DNA of 64,000 nucleotides from Heterodera schachtii (Eukaryota > Nematoda > Chromadorea > Rhabditida > Heteroderidae). Shown here piece by piece: positions 10,789 through 21,341 of this stretch. The position numbers were made by a program, and so were the translations under genes. Within the stretch, counting starts at the first letter, position 1; the number at the start of each line of letters is the position of its first letter. The notes under the pieces were generated by a model. It worked only from the letters and a program-made list of their open reading frames with translations. It ran no database searches and was not told where the DNA came from. The stretch lies in NCBI GenBank assembly GCA_023374025.1, contig SIJG01000006.1, positions 1,532,400 through 1,596,399 of the forward strand. Direction: 5' to 3'.

Positions 10789-13700
10789 ATGATAATCGAG
10801 GACGAAACAAGACTAAAAACCTGGATATCCCAAGTGGTGGAAGACATGTATTTTTGTTTTTATTTTATATATTATTAAAAAAACAAGCAATAATTTCCAG
10901 AAGTGATGCAGAGCCTGATGCGTTAGCGAAATATGTCATTGCATTGATCAAGAAACCACTTTCTGATGCAGACTTGGAGAAGTTGTGCACAGACAAACTC
11001 TCTGTATTTCTTCAATCGCGTAAACTCGAAAATTTCATATTTTTCAACCAGAAAAAGACCCTAATAAATCTTATTTTTAGATACCGAGTCATTTGTGTCA
11101 CGATTGTTTGAAACACTCAAAAGCGGTCAATATTTGCCGAAAACAGATGCACTGACTTCATCTGAACCACCAAAATTGATACTTCAACAGACCAAATCTA
11201 AAACTGATCAGAAATCTGCTGCTGAGCATGACGAGGTTTAAAGAATGGTTTCATCCATTTCGTTATATTGATTTTACTTAGTTGGTACTTACTGATGGTG
11301 AAAGTGACCATGATCAGGAACGTGAAGAAATTTTACAACCGAAGCACACGAGAACACCAAAAGGTACAAATCGGGCGTTAGTAAGGTCATTGCTTTACAC
11401 TCTTTTAGAAATGCCACAACAGCAGCAACTCCATGCCAAAGCGGTGTCCGTTCTGTCTTCCCCCCGCTCCGCTTCTGCAAAAGAGCAACAACATTCGTCG
11501 TCACCTCGGCGCAGCGCTGCCGTTGCAGAACATAGGCCAAAAGTGCGTGCGGCTTCGCCTCCGTCTATAGTTGCTACCATTGCTGCGCAATCGTCAGTAG
11601 CAACTGCTAAACCACCTCGTAAGCGCATTTCGCCCCCACCACGGTCGACAAGCATGGAGCGTCGTGCGGCAAACCGACGTGCGTCTCCTCTGGCTCCATT
11701 GCGGCGCCGCGTTGTACTTACGGGTGGCAACGGAGGTGGTTCGATGCGCATCTCATCTTCAACTCGCATTATGGTCGACCGAGAACGGGAACGACACCAC
11801 CGGGGAGGGACCAGCGCAGGAGGGAGCGGTCGAGGAACAATTGTCGGGAGAAGTCGGTCGAAGAGTAGATCTCCGCACAGGTATAGGTCAAGTACCCGTC
11901 TAAAAACAAAAAGTTTCTTTTGCAAAGGAAGGAAAAACGTAATATGGTGGGAGCTGAACTCGAGCCGCGCATTTCTTCGCGCAGACACCGCTGCCGTGAC
12001 TTTCATGGTAACAAATTGTATAGCACTGTGTAGATTAACAACAGATTTTAGAAAAAGGGTTTTGTATGCGTGGTGATAACTGCCCATTTGACCATGGACC
12101 GGACCCTGTTGTAGTGGAGAATAGTGCTTTGAAAGACATCGTTCGCGACACCACTATTTTTGATACTTCCACCACTTACGGGGTGAATCCACCTCCGCCT
12201 GGTTTGGAAAGCACGGTTACACCAAGTGCTATTTGTGTCAACAAGCTTTCTGGTGGTGTCACTGAAGGTGGGCACTTTAAAAATGACGGGCCGTGCGACG
12301 TGAATTCATTTATTTTGTTTTTTAGGCTACAACCCAGAAGCTCCATCCATGGATAATTCGGCAGCAGTTCCTCAAATAGATTTTTCGGTTCCACCTCCGC
12401 CCCTTCCGCAGCATTTCCTACAGCAACAGCGCCAAATCCTTTATCCACCTGCACCAACAGCTTCCGGCATTATTCCAACATTTGGTGCTGCTACTGCTAC
12501 GACGGCTCCTACAAATGCCTCCGGTGGTGGCGTTCTTCCACTTCGTTCAGCAGTTGTAAGAAACAAACCCAGCCATTTTGCTTCACCTAACAGACTAATA
12601 GATTTTTCGTTTCATTGCTTTTCATTCATGGGAATAATTCCTTTAGGACTCATCTTTGGGTGGCGGCACTTTGCGAGCACCTTTACCTTCGACAATTGCT
12701 GTTTCTGTTTCGGGTTCTCAATTGAGCTATGGAGGAGCAATGTCGGTATCTGCTATAACGACTTTATCACCACTGAACGGAACTTCTACTGTGACTTCCT
12801 CTTTTCTACAAGACAACGGCGGGCGGATGGCTATGCGGGGTGGACGTTTCAAACCGTATATTATGGCTTCTAGGAATCCGAATACAAGAAGTCTATTGGT
12901 ACGGGTAATTTCTAGCTATATGCGGCCATTTAAAATGAAAATTCTGTACTTTGATAATGTTGGGAAAAGTATTTTACAGCTACCGCATCCAGTTTCTCTT
13001 TCTTATAGCCACAAAATCTAGGAGTGTAGAGTAGCTCAAATTTATTTTTTGCTGTTTTTTAGAATTCACAATTTTTATAGGTACGAAAGATTCCCCCAGA
13101 ACTCAACAAAATTGCACAAATCGACCAGCACTTCAGTCGATTCGGTCAAGTGACGAACATTCAAGTGCAATATGAAGGTTAGTGATTGAACCAAAATATT
13201 TTTATCTTAAAACTAATTTGCTTTAGGACGAACTGATTCTGCTTTGGTTACATTCAAAACGCGTCGGGAAGCGATGTCGGCCTACAAATCCACCGAACCA
13301 CTCTTTAATAATCGTTTTGTAAAAGTTTTCTGGCAAAATGATGCGAATGGAAAAGAAATAGAAAACGAAGACATTGGAGGAGGAAATGTCGGAGAAATTG
13401 CCTCTACTGGTCCAACAATTCCACTCGTTGACTCAAATGCTACAAATCGGAAGACAGTTTCGAAGGAACCCATTCAATTTCCAGTAAATAAATATTTATC
13501 TATATGATTAAAGATTACAATCGTTCTTTTAGCGTTACTTTACCAAAGTGTTTGCACAACAGAAGAAGGAAGGTGGAGATGGTTCCGGATCTGCGGAGGA
13601 GTCAATGACTGTCACGGCGGAGCCTTCTGACGACAAAAAAACCCTTCCAACAGACCTTGCCACTACGGAGCATCCTCCGCCCGTTCCTGTTCCTGGAATC

Positions 13701-14855
13701 ACTGCGCTTCAACACCCTGTACGACCAATATACAACTCAAAATTGGCAACTCAGAAGAAACGAGCGGCGATAGAGCGCGACCGACTGAATAAATTGGCTG
13801 AAGTTCAACGAATGAAGACGGAACTGTACACCAAACTTGTTGAACAACAGAAAAGTTTGTTGAAGAAGCTGCAGCAGACTGAGGACAAGGAAGCGAAGAA
13901 GAAAATAGTGAAATATTTGAAGACATTCGAGCTTAAAGTGGATGGAGTGAAAACCGAGCTGGAACAATTAGCACTGAAAATGCGCGAAATGCAAATGCGA
14001 CAACCGCCTACCAAGCGAACGCGTACTGGTCATTCTATATCCGAACAACAACTGTTAGACAATGGGGCTGAACTGGGCTCGCAATTGGAACCAAGTGGAA
14101 CTAGTCTTTTCCAAGATAATAACCAACTAATTTTTAAATTAAGACAAAATTCACCAGCAATCGCCCAGTAAATACAGCATTTCCAACAAGAAGTTATTGA
14201 AGTGAGTTGACCGACCCATTATTTCTGTTTTTCCTTTTCCATTTTTAGACTTTGTCGTGTTGTTTACGTGTCGGCCTGTCCCCAAGAATTTAGTGAAAAA
14301 TTAATTCTTCATATGGAACGATTTGGAGAACTTTTCGATTACGATATCAATGCAACGCCTCAAATTTTCACATACAAAGAGCCACTTGATGCGCAAAGAG
14401 TATTTTCTGAATTTAGTCCATTTAACCTTTGCAATCCCTGTTTTCAAAATTATTATTATTTGAGGCTGTGAATGAAGCGGTGGGCAGTTTTGAACTGGCA
14501 AAATTGAAAGTGGAATGGGCACCAGTGGCGAAGGGCGTGAAGGGTGACAAGGACATAGTGCCAGACGGGGAGAGGAAACCATCGGTGTTGCATTTATTTT
14601 CTTTGCCTAACTAAATTATAGTAACCTAAATTGGAAGCATTATATAATCATAAATTTTAGATTTCAAACAAAAAGTATTTTACGGTTTACGACTTTGTCT
14701 TGTAATATTAATTTTTAATTTTATTTTTTCTAAAAATTTAGGAGCAGGTCGCTGCAAAGGATTTGATCGCTTTGCTGGAATACGATGAGGAAGAGGAAGA
14801 TGAGAAGAAGGAGGGAGACGAGGAACAGTTGTCGGACAAGGAGGGAAATGAGTGA
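10789..14855 (+). CDS. RNA-binding protein 26/27 family (CCCH zinc finger plus RRM)
   Basis: RBM26/27 proteins are nuclear RNA-binding partners of the poly(A) exosome targeting machinery. Sixteen exons join to 1007 residues: 10789-10847, 10901-11019, 11081-11235, 11282-11363, 11409-11880, 11928-12007, 12052-12267, 12326-12555, 12647-12898, 13081-13177, 13227-13483, 13533-14094, 14144-14201, 14249-14399, 14465-14584, 14742-14855. Order: N-terminal PWI-like domain (about 1-85); Arg/Ser-rich stretch with SRSKSRSPH; CCCH finger with C318, C327, C333, H337 in RCRDFHEKGFCMRGDNCPFD; proline-rich part; RRM from about 553 (LLVRKIPPELNKIAQIDQHF); coiled coil about 720-800; a second RRM-like region (VVYVSACPQEFSEKLILHME); acidic tail. 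The 47-bp intron at 11881 and the 49-bp one at 14095 are inferred from frame and domain continuity and are the weakest joins. Confidence 0.9.
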
Positions 14856-15418
14856 TTCATCCAGACCAAACCGACTTTAACATCCAATGATGGGTAGTGT
14901 CGTTCAGTTCAAGCTATCATGACATTAAATTTTTCCAAATCACCTCTATATTCCGTAGTTCAGTGACGTACGGTCTTACACGTAAACATAAAATTAGTTT
15001 TTATTTTTTTCCAATGACTTTTACGTCTCTGCTTTCATAGTCGTTAAACATGCAAATCCTATGTAAAATCGGTAGGAACTTCGATCTGTGTGATCATTTC
15101 ATTTCCAGTTGTTTTGACAATATAAAGTCCCACTTTAGCATTTTCCATGGTTTGCACCCTTTTATTTGTCTTGTTTCCCCTACCCAACATTTTTCATACA
15201 AATGGGACTGCCAGTCCCTTTTCATTTACATTTTTGGTTAATCTAACCCTATCATGAAAAAGATATTCAAAGATTGAATCATCTTAAAGAATGAAGCCAA
15301 AGAAAAGACAAACTGACAATGAGACTCAATGTTCAATTGTGATTGTTTTTTTTTAATAAAATGTCAGTAAAAGTGTTATTTAAAAATTGATGTAATAGTA
15401 TTACTTTTGTATAATAAG

Positions 15419-15802
15419 CAGGGCTGCCAAAAATATGCACAAAAAAAAGTTGAAAGTTAGGGGTGCAAATTAATTAAAAAATTTTATTCCTCATAAATTT
15501 TATCGATTGTTTTTGCAAATCAAAAATTTCTCAAGACTTTCGGCAGCGAAGCTCACTGTTGACCCACTCGCGCATCCATTCAGATTTGGATTTAATTTTA
15601 GGCATAATCAAATTTTTGACTAAGGGATATTCAAATCGGAAAATATTTGACGAAAATGGCAAATATGGATAAAAACTCGAAATATGCAAATTAAAGTCCC
15701 GACTTTTATACGCAAATACCAAAATGAAGATATTTTTCCTGCTAATCAGACTACGTAGAATCCAGGAAAAAAAAATGCATTTGCATATTTTTGACAGCCC
15801 TG
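15419..15802. mobile_element. hAT-like MITE with CAGGGCTG termini
   Basis: The left end CAGGGCTGCCAAAAATATGC and the right end, read on the other strand CAGGGCTGTCAAAAATATGC, form terminal inverted repeats differing at one base over 20. The 384-bp interior is AT-rich and has no transposase. CAGGG-type ends are typical of hAT elements, which make 8-bp duplications; the flanks here do not match, so the copy is old or ends were mis-set. Confidence 0.75.
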
Positions 15803-16089
15803 GTAGTCATCATTTTATTCATGAATGACCATACCCAGTTTCTTAGGCCATAACTTTTTTCTTACTTGGTCATATCCTATATTCTTGGTATTAAACTAAA
15901 GCTTAAAGTCTATAGAAGCTTTTGTATAACTTTATTTTTAGCTAAAGGCAATAGACAAAAATTATACTCGGAAAAGTTGAATTTCGTATTTTTTTCATTG
16001 TAATTCATTTTTTAATGCACAATATTTGCTCTTTTCTCATCATTTTTATTTATAGAAAAGACGATAAATCAAATAACATTCGAATACAT

Positions 16090-16330
16090 TGGCATTTTAC
16101 TGATAAAATACCGTAAATACAAGGGGTAGGTGTCGAAAAAAAATTCTTAAGGGGCTGAAAATTTTATCCAGGAAGACAAAAATGACCCCGGAGGTCGAAA
16201 ATCGAGTATCCCAAAATCGAATTCGGGTCTGGGATTCGGAATTTCGAAATATATGCCAGATTCATTATCAGTGACCACGAAAATCCTCGGAAACACATTT
16301 CCAATGACTTAAGAAAACAAAAATTGTCAA
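16090..16330. repeat. Degenerate fragment of the foldback family seen at 18259
   Basis: Shares ordered words with the arm of the 18259-18722 element: tcgaattcgggt, atatgccaga, atcagtgacca and ccggaaac-like ends. Strongly diverged and one-armed. Confidence 0.55.
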
Positions 16331-16582
16331 AGTGTGCCGCACTCAAAATAATCATGTCCGAGAAAAAGGTTCATATAATACGAAACGCCAAATTAAGTTT
16401 TTGAAGTTTTATCGAAGGTTTATTAGCATTTTTTATTCAAAAATAGTTAAAAAGCTAATCCAAGCCCTTTTTTTTTATTGTTATTTTTCTGTCAAGCAAC
16501 CTGTAAAAGCCCTTTTCTAATTTTGCCTTCTGTTGATATTTTTGATTTCGCTATTTCATCAAATCCAACCGAACATTAAATA

Positions 16583-17436
16583 ATGGCAACTCCGGGAATT
16601 GAAGGTGGAATTGTTTTTATACACTTATAGCATTAGTTCATATAGCAAATTTAGCATCTGAAGATCCGACTTCAAATTCGAACTCCGCCGAACTGTCCGA
16701 TGCGGAAAGAGAACTCGTGATCGAGGAACTGAAAAAGGTTTGACAAAATTTAGCGAATCCCTTTGAATTCTAAAGATTTATCTTCAGACGGAGAATGAAA
16801 TCGCCACACTTCGTCAGCTGTTAACCGCGCGTCAGAAACACGTGGCACAACTGAAACGAAAGCTTGGAATTTCGCCGTTAAACGAAATTACCAGCGAAAT
16901 GGCACAAGGACTGAAAACTGTCAAGGAAACTCCGGCGTATGTTTTCGTTGTTTAAATCGATTGTTTATGAAAATGTTACCTAATTTGATTTGCAAATGGC
17001 CAATTTAATTCGTAAATGACTTTTTCAGTTTTCAAAAGACCAGCGAAATGATGTCGGGAACGGCGGAGAGTGTGGCAAGCAAAATAAATGTGAGTGTTTT
17101 GCATTTGATATTCTCAGATTGACTAACTTCGTTCTTCCCATTCTTTTAGGACTTTCGCAATTCGTCGCTTTTCAAATCGTTCGAGTCGAAATTGGGTGCT
17201 GCTGTGACCAATGTTTGTATATAAATTGAAATTGAAAACACAAAAGATTCAATTCATTGTTAGTCAAATAAAAGCATTTTCCAACCAACAAAATTCAGGC
17301 GAAAGTGGCCGCTTCGACTTCCATCGACCATTTGGCGGGCATCGCCGGGGGCGCGCGACCGTCGCCGACTGAGACGAGCAAAAACGAAGAGAGCGAAGCC
17401 AAAAACAACAGCCAAGGCCAATCGCCACTTTCGTGA
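16583..17436 (+). CDS. Tumor protein D52 (TPD52) family protein
   Basis: TPD52 proteins are small cytosolic coiled-coil proteins linked to vesicle and lipid-droplet traffic. Six exons (16583-16604, 16655-16737, 16788-16936, 17029-17089, 17150-17212, 17299-17436) give 171 residues, near the usual 180-220. The core coiled coil starts at LSDAERELVIEELKKTENEI and runs through RQKHVAQLKRKLG. Family landmarks follow in order: ISPLNEITSEMAQGLK, ETPAFQKTSEMMSGTAES, DFRNSSLFKSFESKLGAAV. The tail is polar and low in order. The first exon is only 22 bp of coding sequence. No paralog is visible in the window. Confidence 0.92.
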
Positions 17437-18258
17437 AAGGGCGGCGTATGGAGGAAAAAGCGTTTCTACCGGACACGACACTCTCCCCCCTCCCCCTTTT
17501 TATCCCTCTAACGCAATTTCCGATTAGAATATGGATGATTAATCGCAACTCGAAATGGGACAGACAACGGTCGGAACCCATTGTAACAGCCGATTTCTGG
17601 GAAAACCAATGCGTACCGACTAAAAAACCCATGTGAAGCCCTTTTATAGCCCGACATTCGTTTCGTCTGTCCTTTCTCCTTATGTTGTCCATTTTCCTCA
17701 CTTCCGTGCATTGTATTAAGCCTTGGCTCGGGCGTATATATTTATTTGGATGAATCGACGCCATTCCGCCAAACTTCCCTTTGATGCTTTTTTGTGAAAT
17801 CGGTAAAGGTCGCTTCAGTATTCGATGCTTTGGTTTTGCATTTTTGGAATTGAATTGTCATCAAGCGTGGGTTTCCACTTTTTAATGGGATTTGTGAGTT
17901 TAAGTTGGAATTGTTACACAAAAAAAGATTTTGTTTAATATGGTGACAATTTTCTATTTGGCTTTTCGTTGTAATAATTGGCTTCGTTATCGCTGTAAGA
18001 CGGTGATGAAACCGCAAGCGATGGCGCGGCATTAAGCCCTTTTGGTCTCCCGGGGGAATTCTTTGGCAGGGGGAAGGACGTTAAAAGTTGAAAATGGTGA
18101 AAATGACGGACCAATCCAAAACGAAATGTGAAAAAGACGAACCATAGAGAGATGGCATTTTTTGTTGTATAAGGGAAACGTTTCCCCACTGAATGGACAT
18201 TTTGCTTCCCATTGCCCATTTGGTGCCATTCTGTCCGTTCGTTTCGTGTGGTCTTTTG

Positions 18259-18722
18259 GGTAATAGTTAAGATGGTTGCCCCTATTTTTGGTGGAAATTT
18301 TTAAAATTTAAAAAGTCATTCAAAACAAGTCTAGGGGTTTCCGGAGTCGCTGATCACGATTCTGGCATAAAATTTGCTCAATTTCGAACCTCGAACCCGA
18401 ATTCGAACAAAAAGTCGAAACTTCAAATTTTCATATTTCGCTTTTTTCGTCTAAAAACGATTTAAATTATCTTTTATTGCGATATTCGTGGTTTTCAGAA
18501 TGTTTCCATGTATTTAAATCGTTTTTGGACGAAAAAAGCGAAATATGAAAATTTGAAGTTTCGACTTTTTGTTCGAATTCGGGTTCGAGGTTTGGAATTG
18601 AGCAAAATGTATGCCAGAATCGTGATCAGCGACTCCGGAAACCCCTAGAGACTTGTTTTGAATTTCTTTTTAAATTTTAAAAATTTTCACCAAAAATAGG
18701 GGCAACCATCTTAACTATTACC
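18259..18722. mobile_element. 464-bp foldback element with 8-bp target duplication
   Basis: Almost the whole element is a palindrome: each arm is about 220 bases, starting GGTAATAGTTAAGATGGTTG on both strands, with only a few mismatches and a small loop near 18480-18500. It is flanked by identical 8-mers gtcttttg at 18251-18258 and 18723-18730 (10 bases match if the GG ends are shared). The duplication plus the high arm identity argue for a recent insertion. No ORF is encoded, so movement would depend on a transposase from elsewhere. Confidence 0.88.
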
Positions 18723-20639
18723 GTCTTTTGGGTTTTTAATTAAAGCGGGAAGCTGTTCCATTCATATGCTTTATTTTGAAAAGCGTCTCGTAAATTCATT
18801 TAGTTATGGCAGATGGATGAACTGCGTAAAGCACAAAATGGGGGAGGGGGGCACTGATGGGAATATGTGAAAGGGTGAAGGAACGAAGAGACCGACAAAG
18901 GTAGGGGGGGGGGGAGAGAATGCCCTCCCCGGGGGTGTCCCCCCCCCCAACTGCTGACAGACTCAAAAGTGTTCTTTGCTACAATCCTATCGATTCTTCG
19001 TTGATTTGATGGATTTGTTTCTCTCTTTAGACTTTTAAGTTCAAATCCCCCCCTCCCATCCATTCTTTTTTGTGCTATTTTTAAAATTCACAAAAATTTT
19101 GATTTCCTTTTCGTTTTCTCAATTGTCGCGCCATTGCGCTCGGAAATCCGTGGGTTGGTAATTGACGCGGTTGGATTTCCGTCCATTTCCCTGCGTTCGG
19201 TCGGGGCTTCGTTCCGCTCACTAATCATACGCTTGTAAGTGAGGGATTAGAAGTGACAAGCGGTGGTGACATCCTCTTCTCTCCCCCCCCCTCCCTTCAT
19301 CGCCTCTCAACGGCTAAAGTTGTCGGCAAAAGTCACCGATGGAAAGTGCCAACACAGCATCCTCCCCGAACACAAAAAGTGAGGGATGCCAACCAATGCC
19401 ATCCGTTGCTCTTCATCCGGATGAATGGACGAACGAATTCGTTGGGATGACTTCCACACAGTCAAAGCCCAATTTAATTTGTGGGCATCCCTCCGCGGCC
19501 AAATGTGAGGCACAGCACAACATTTTTGGGCTCTTTTGCTTAGGCCGACGCTGAAAGGACGGATGGCACACGAAATGAAGAATAAGGGACATCCGAATTA
19601 TTATTAATTTTCTGTTGGGGAGGAAAAATGTAATTGGACATGAACATTTTTATTTCTCAACGGTTAAATTGCACATTTGGGAGCCATCAAAAGGGCAGAA
19701 AAGGGAGGGAGGGCAAAGGGAGAGGAGAGAGTCTCCCCCCCCCCCCAATTGGAATCGGATGGAAAATTAAAATTCATTTGTCAAATTCCTTTCCCTTCCT
19801 TTACCTTTTAATGATCATCGTCATATCTAACTTTTTTAACAGTAAATGTTCAAATTTCATGTCCAATTTGTTTGATTTTAAACTTTTTAATTTCGAATCA
19901 ATGCCAATGATCAGTTTCAAATGCTTTTCCTTTCGTCCCTCTTTTCTTTGTGGCGTCGTTTCTCCCTTTCCCATTCATTTTTTCCCCTTTTTCCATTTGG
20001 CATTGCTTTTCCTCCCATTCTTTTCTTTGTCCGTAATATTTCCTTGACTCATTGTCAGCTGTTTGTTGTTGGCGCGGATTAAAAACATTGCGCGAACGTG
20101 GACTTTGGGAGGGAAGGCGTGCCAATGTAATGACAAAATGCCGTCAAATTGGTGCCGTTTTGCCTCCTCTGTCCCTCCGTCCTTCCGTTGACTTTCTTTC
20201 CCCTTTCCCCCAACTCCAAAACATCATTCATCGATTCTGTTGCTGCTGCTCCTCCGCTCATTCGTTCGCCAATTAATTGTCCACCAATTTTGCATTTGCC
20301 TTCCCCGCCCCAGCGAAAATGTGCCACCAAATTCGAATGCCATGCCAATGTTTTCTCTCTTATGAGTGACTTCAGCTATTATTTGCATTTTTATGAGGTT
20401 GCCAAAAGTAACACAAAGAAGGGAAGTGATTAATTGGGGAGAAAAGGGAAAAGCGCCAAAAATAAAACAAAAATTAAATAAATTAAAAGACCAAATTGCG
20501 ACCTTTGCGCGTATTCTTCGACTTTTGTTCTGTTGGGCTGTCGTCGCTTCTCACTGTCCTTTTGCTTTCACTTTCGCCGATTGTTTGTCCTACTCCGTTA
20601 CACAAATTACAACTTCCCCCCCCCACCACCCCACTCGAA

Positions 20640-20960
20640 CTACTTTCTCTTTTCTCTACCCTTCCTTTTTCTATTTTCCTTCCTCTTCCTCTTCCGTTTT
20701 CTTTTTTCATCTTTCCTCATCACTTTTCTCTTTTCCCATTCCCTTTCATCTTTCTTCTTCCCTTTTCCCCTTCCTCTTCCCTTATCTATTTTCCTTCCTA
20801 TTTTCTCTTCCTTTTCCTCTTCCATTTTTCTTTCCTTCTCTTCCTCTTTTTTCCTCTTTCTCCCTTTCCTCTTTTCCTCCCTCATCCATATTCTCTTTCC
20901 TCTCTTTTTCCTCCCTTTTCTCTTTTCCCCATTTTTCTTCCCTTTTTTATCATTTTTTGC
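20640..20960. repeat. Polypyrimidine (CT) low-complexity tract
   Basis: About 320 bases of nearly pure C and T on the plus strand with irregular ccttttctctt words. It opens several long frames that are not genes. Confidence 0.85.
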
Positions 20961-21341
20961 TTTTCTCAGTTTCGTTGATACAATTGCCCAAACAAAAATG
21001 CGAGGCCATCAACGATTTGTTTTGTTGTCGAATTTTATGAATAAACAATTCGTTAGTTAAAGGGGCAGAATTCTCCCAATTCATAAAACTCTCTTTGTGC
21101 GTAATATAATAATATTAAATACTCAGCAAAGTCCGATCAATTTGCTCTCATTCGCCACTGATCCGTCGTTGATCACTTCCTTCTCCCCCCCCCCACTTTT
21201 CTGATCAGTTCTCTCCCTCTTTGGATCATTATTATTATTTTTTTTTCTAACTCTTTTCGTTCCGTTTTAATTTCGAATTTTGCTCATTTTTCAAATTAAA
21301 CAAAATTTTTATTTTTTTTTATAATTCATTTCATTTCGACA

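Larger units (their letters stand above)
14856..16582. other. Intergenic region with repeat insertions
   Basis: Separates the RBM26-like and TPD52-like genes. Contains a CAGGGCTG-ended inverted-repeat element (15419-15802) and a decayed fragment of the large foldback family (about 16090-16330). The rest is AT-rich without supported ORFs. Confidence 0.6.
17437..21341. other. Large intergenic region upstream of the calcium-sensor gene
   Basis: Holds the TPD52 3' UTR, a near-perfect palindromic element (18259-18722), short G and C runs (about 18903, 18950, 19740, 21186), and a 320-bp polypyrimidine block (20640-20960). Many overlapping ORFs in the pyrimidine block are low-complexity artefacts. 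No splice-supported gene found. Confidence 0.6.

Noticed and set aside
11395..12087. 230-aa minus-strand ORF
   Set aside because: Antisense shadow of the RBM26-like coding exons, which have full domain and splice support.
20366..21060. Overlapping plus-strand ORFs up to 224 aa rich in Ser/Phe/Leu
   Set aside because: They lie in a pyrimidine low-complexity tract, repeat short words in all three frames and have no splice or domain support.
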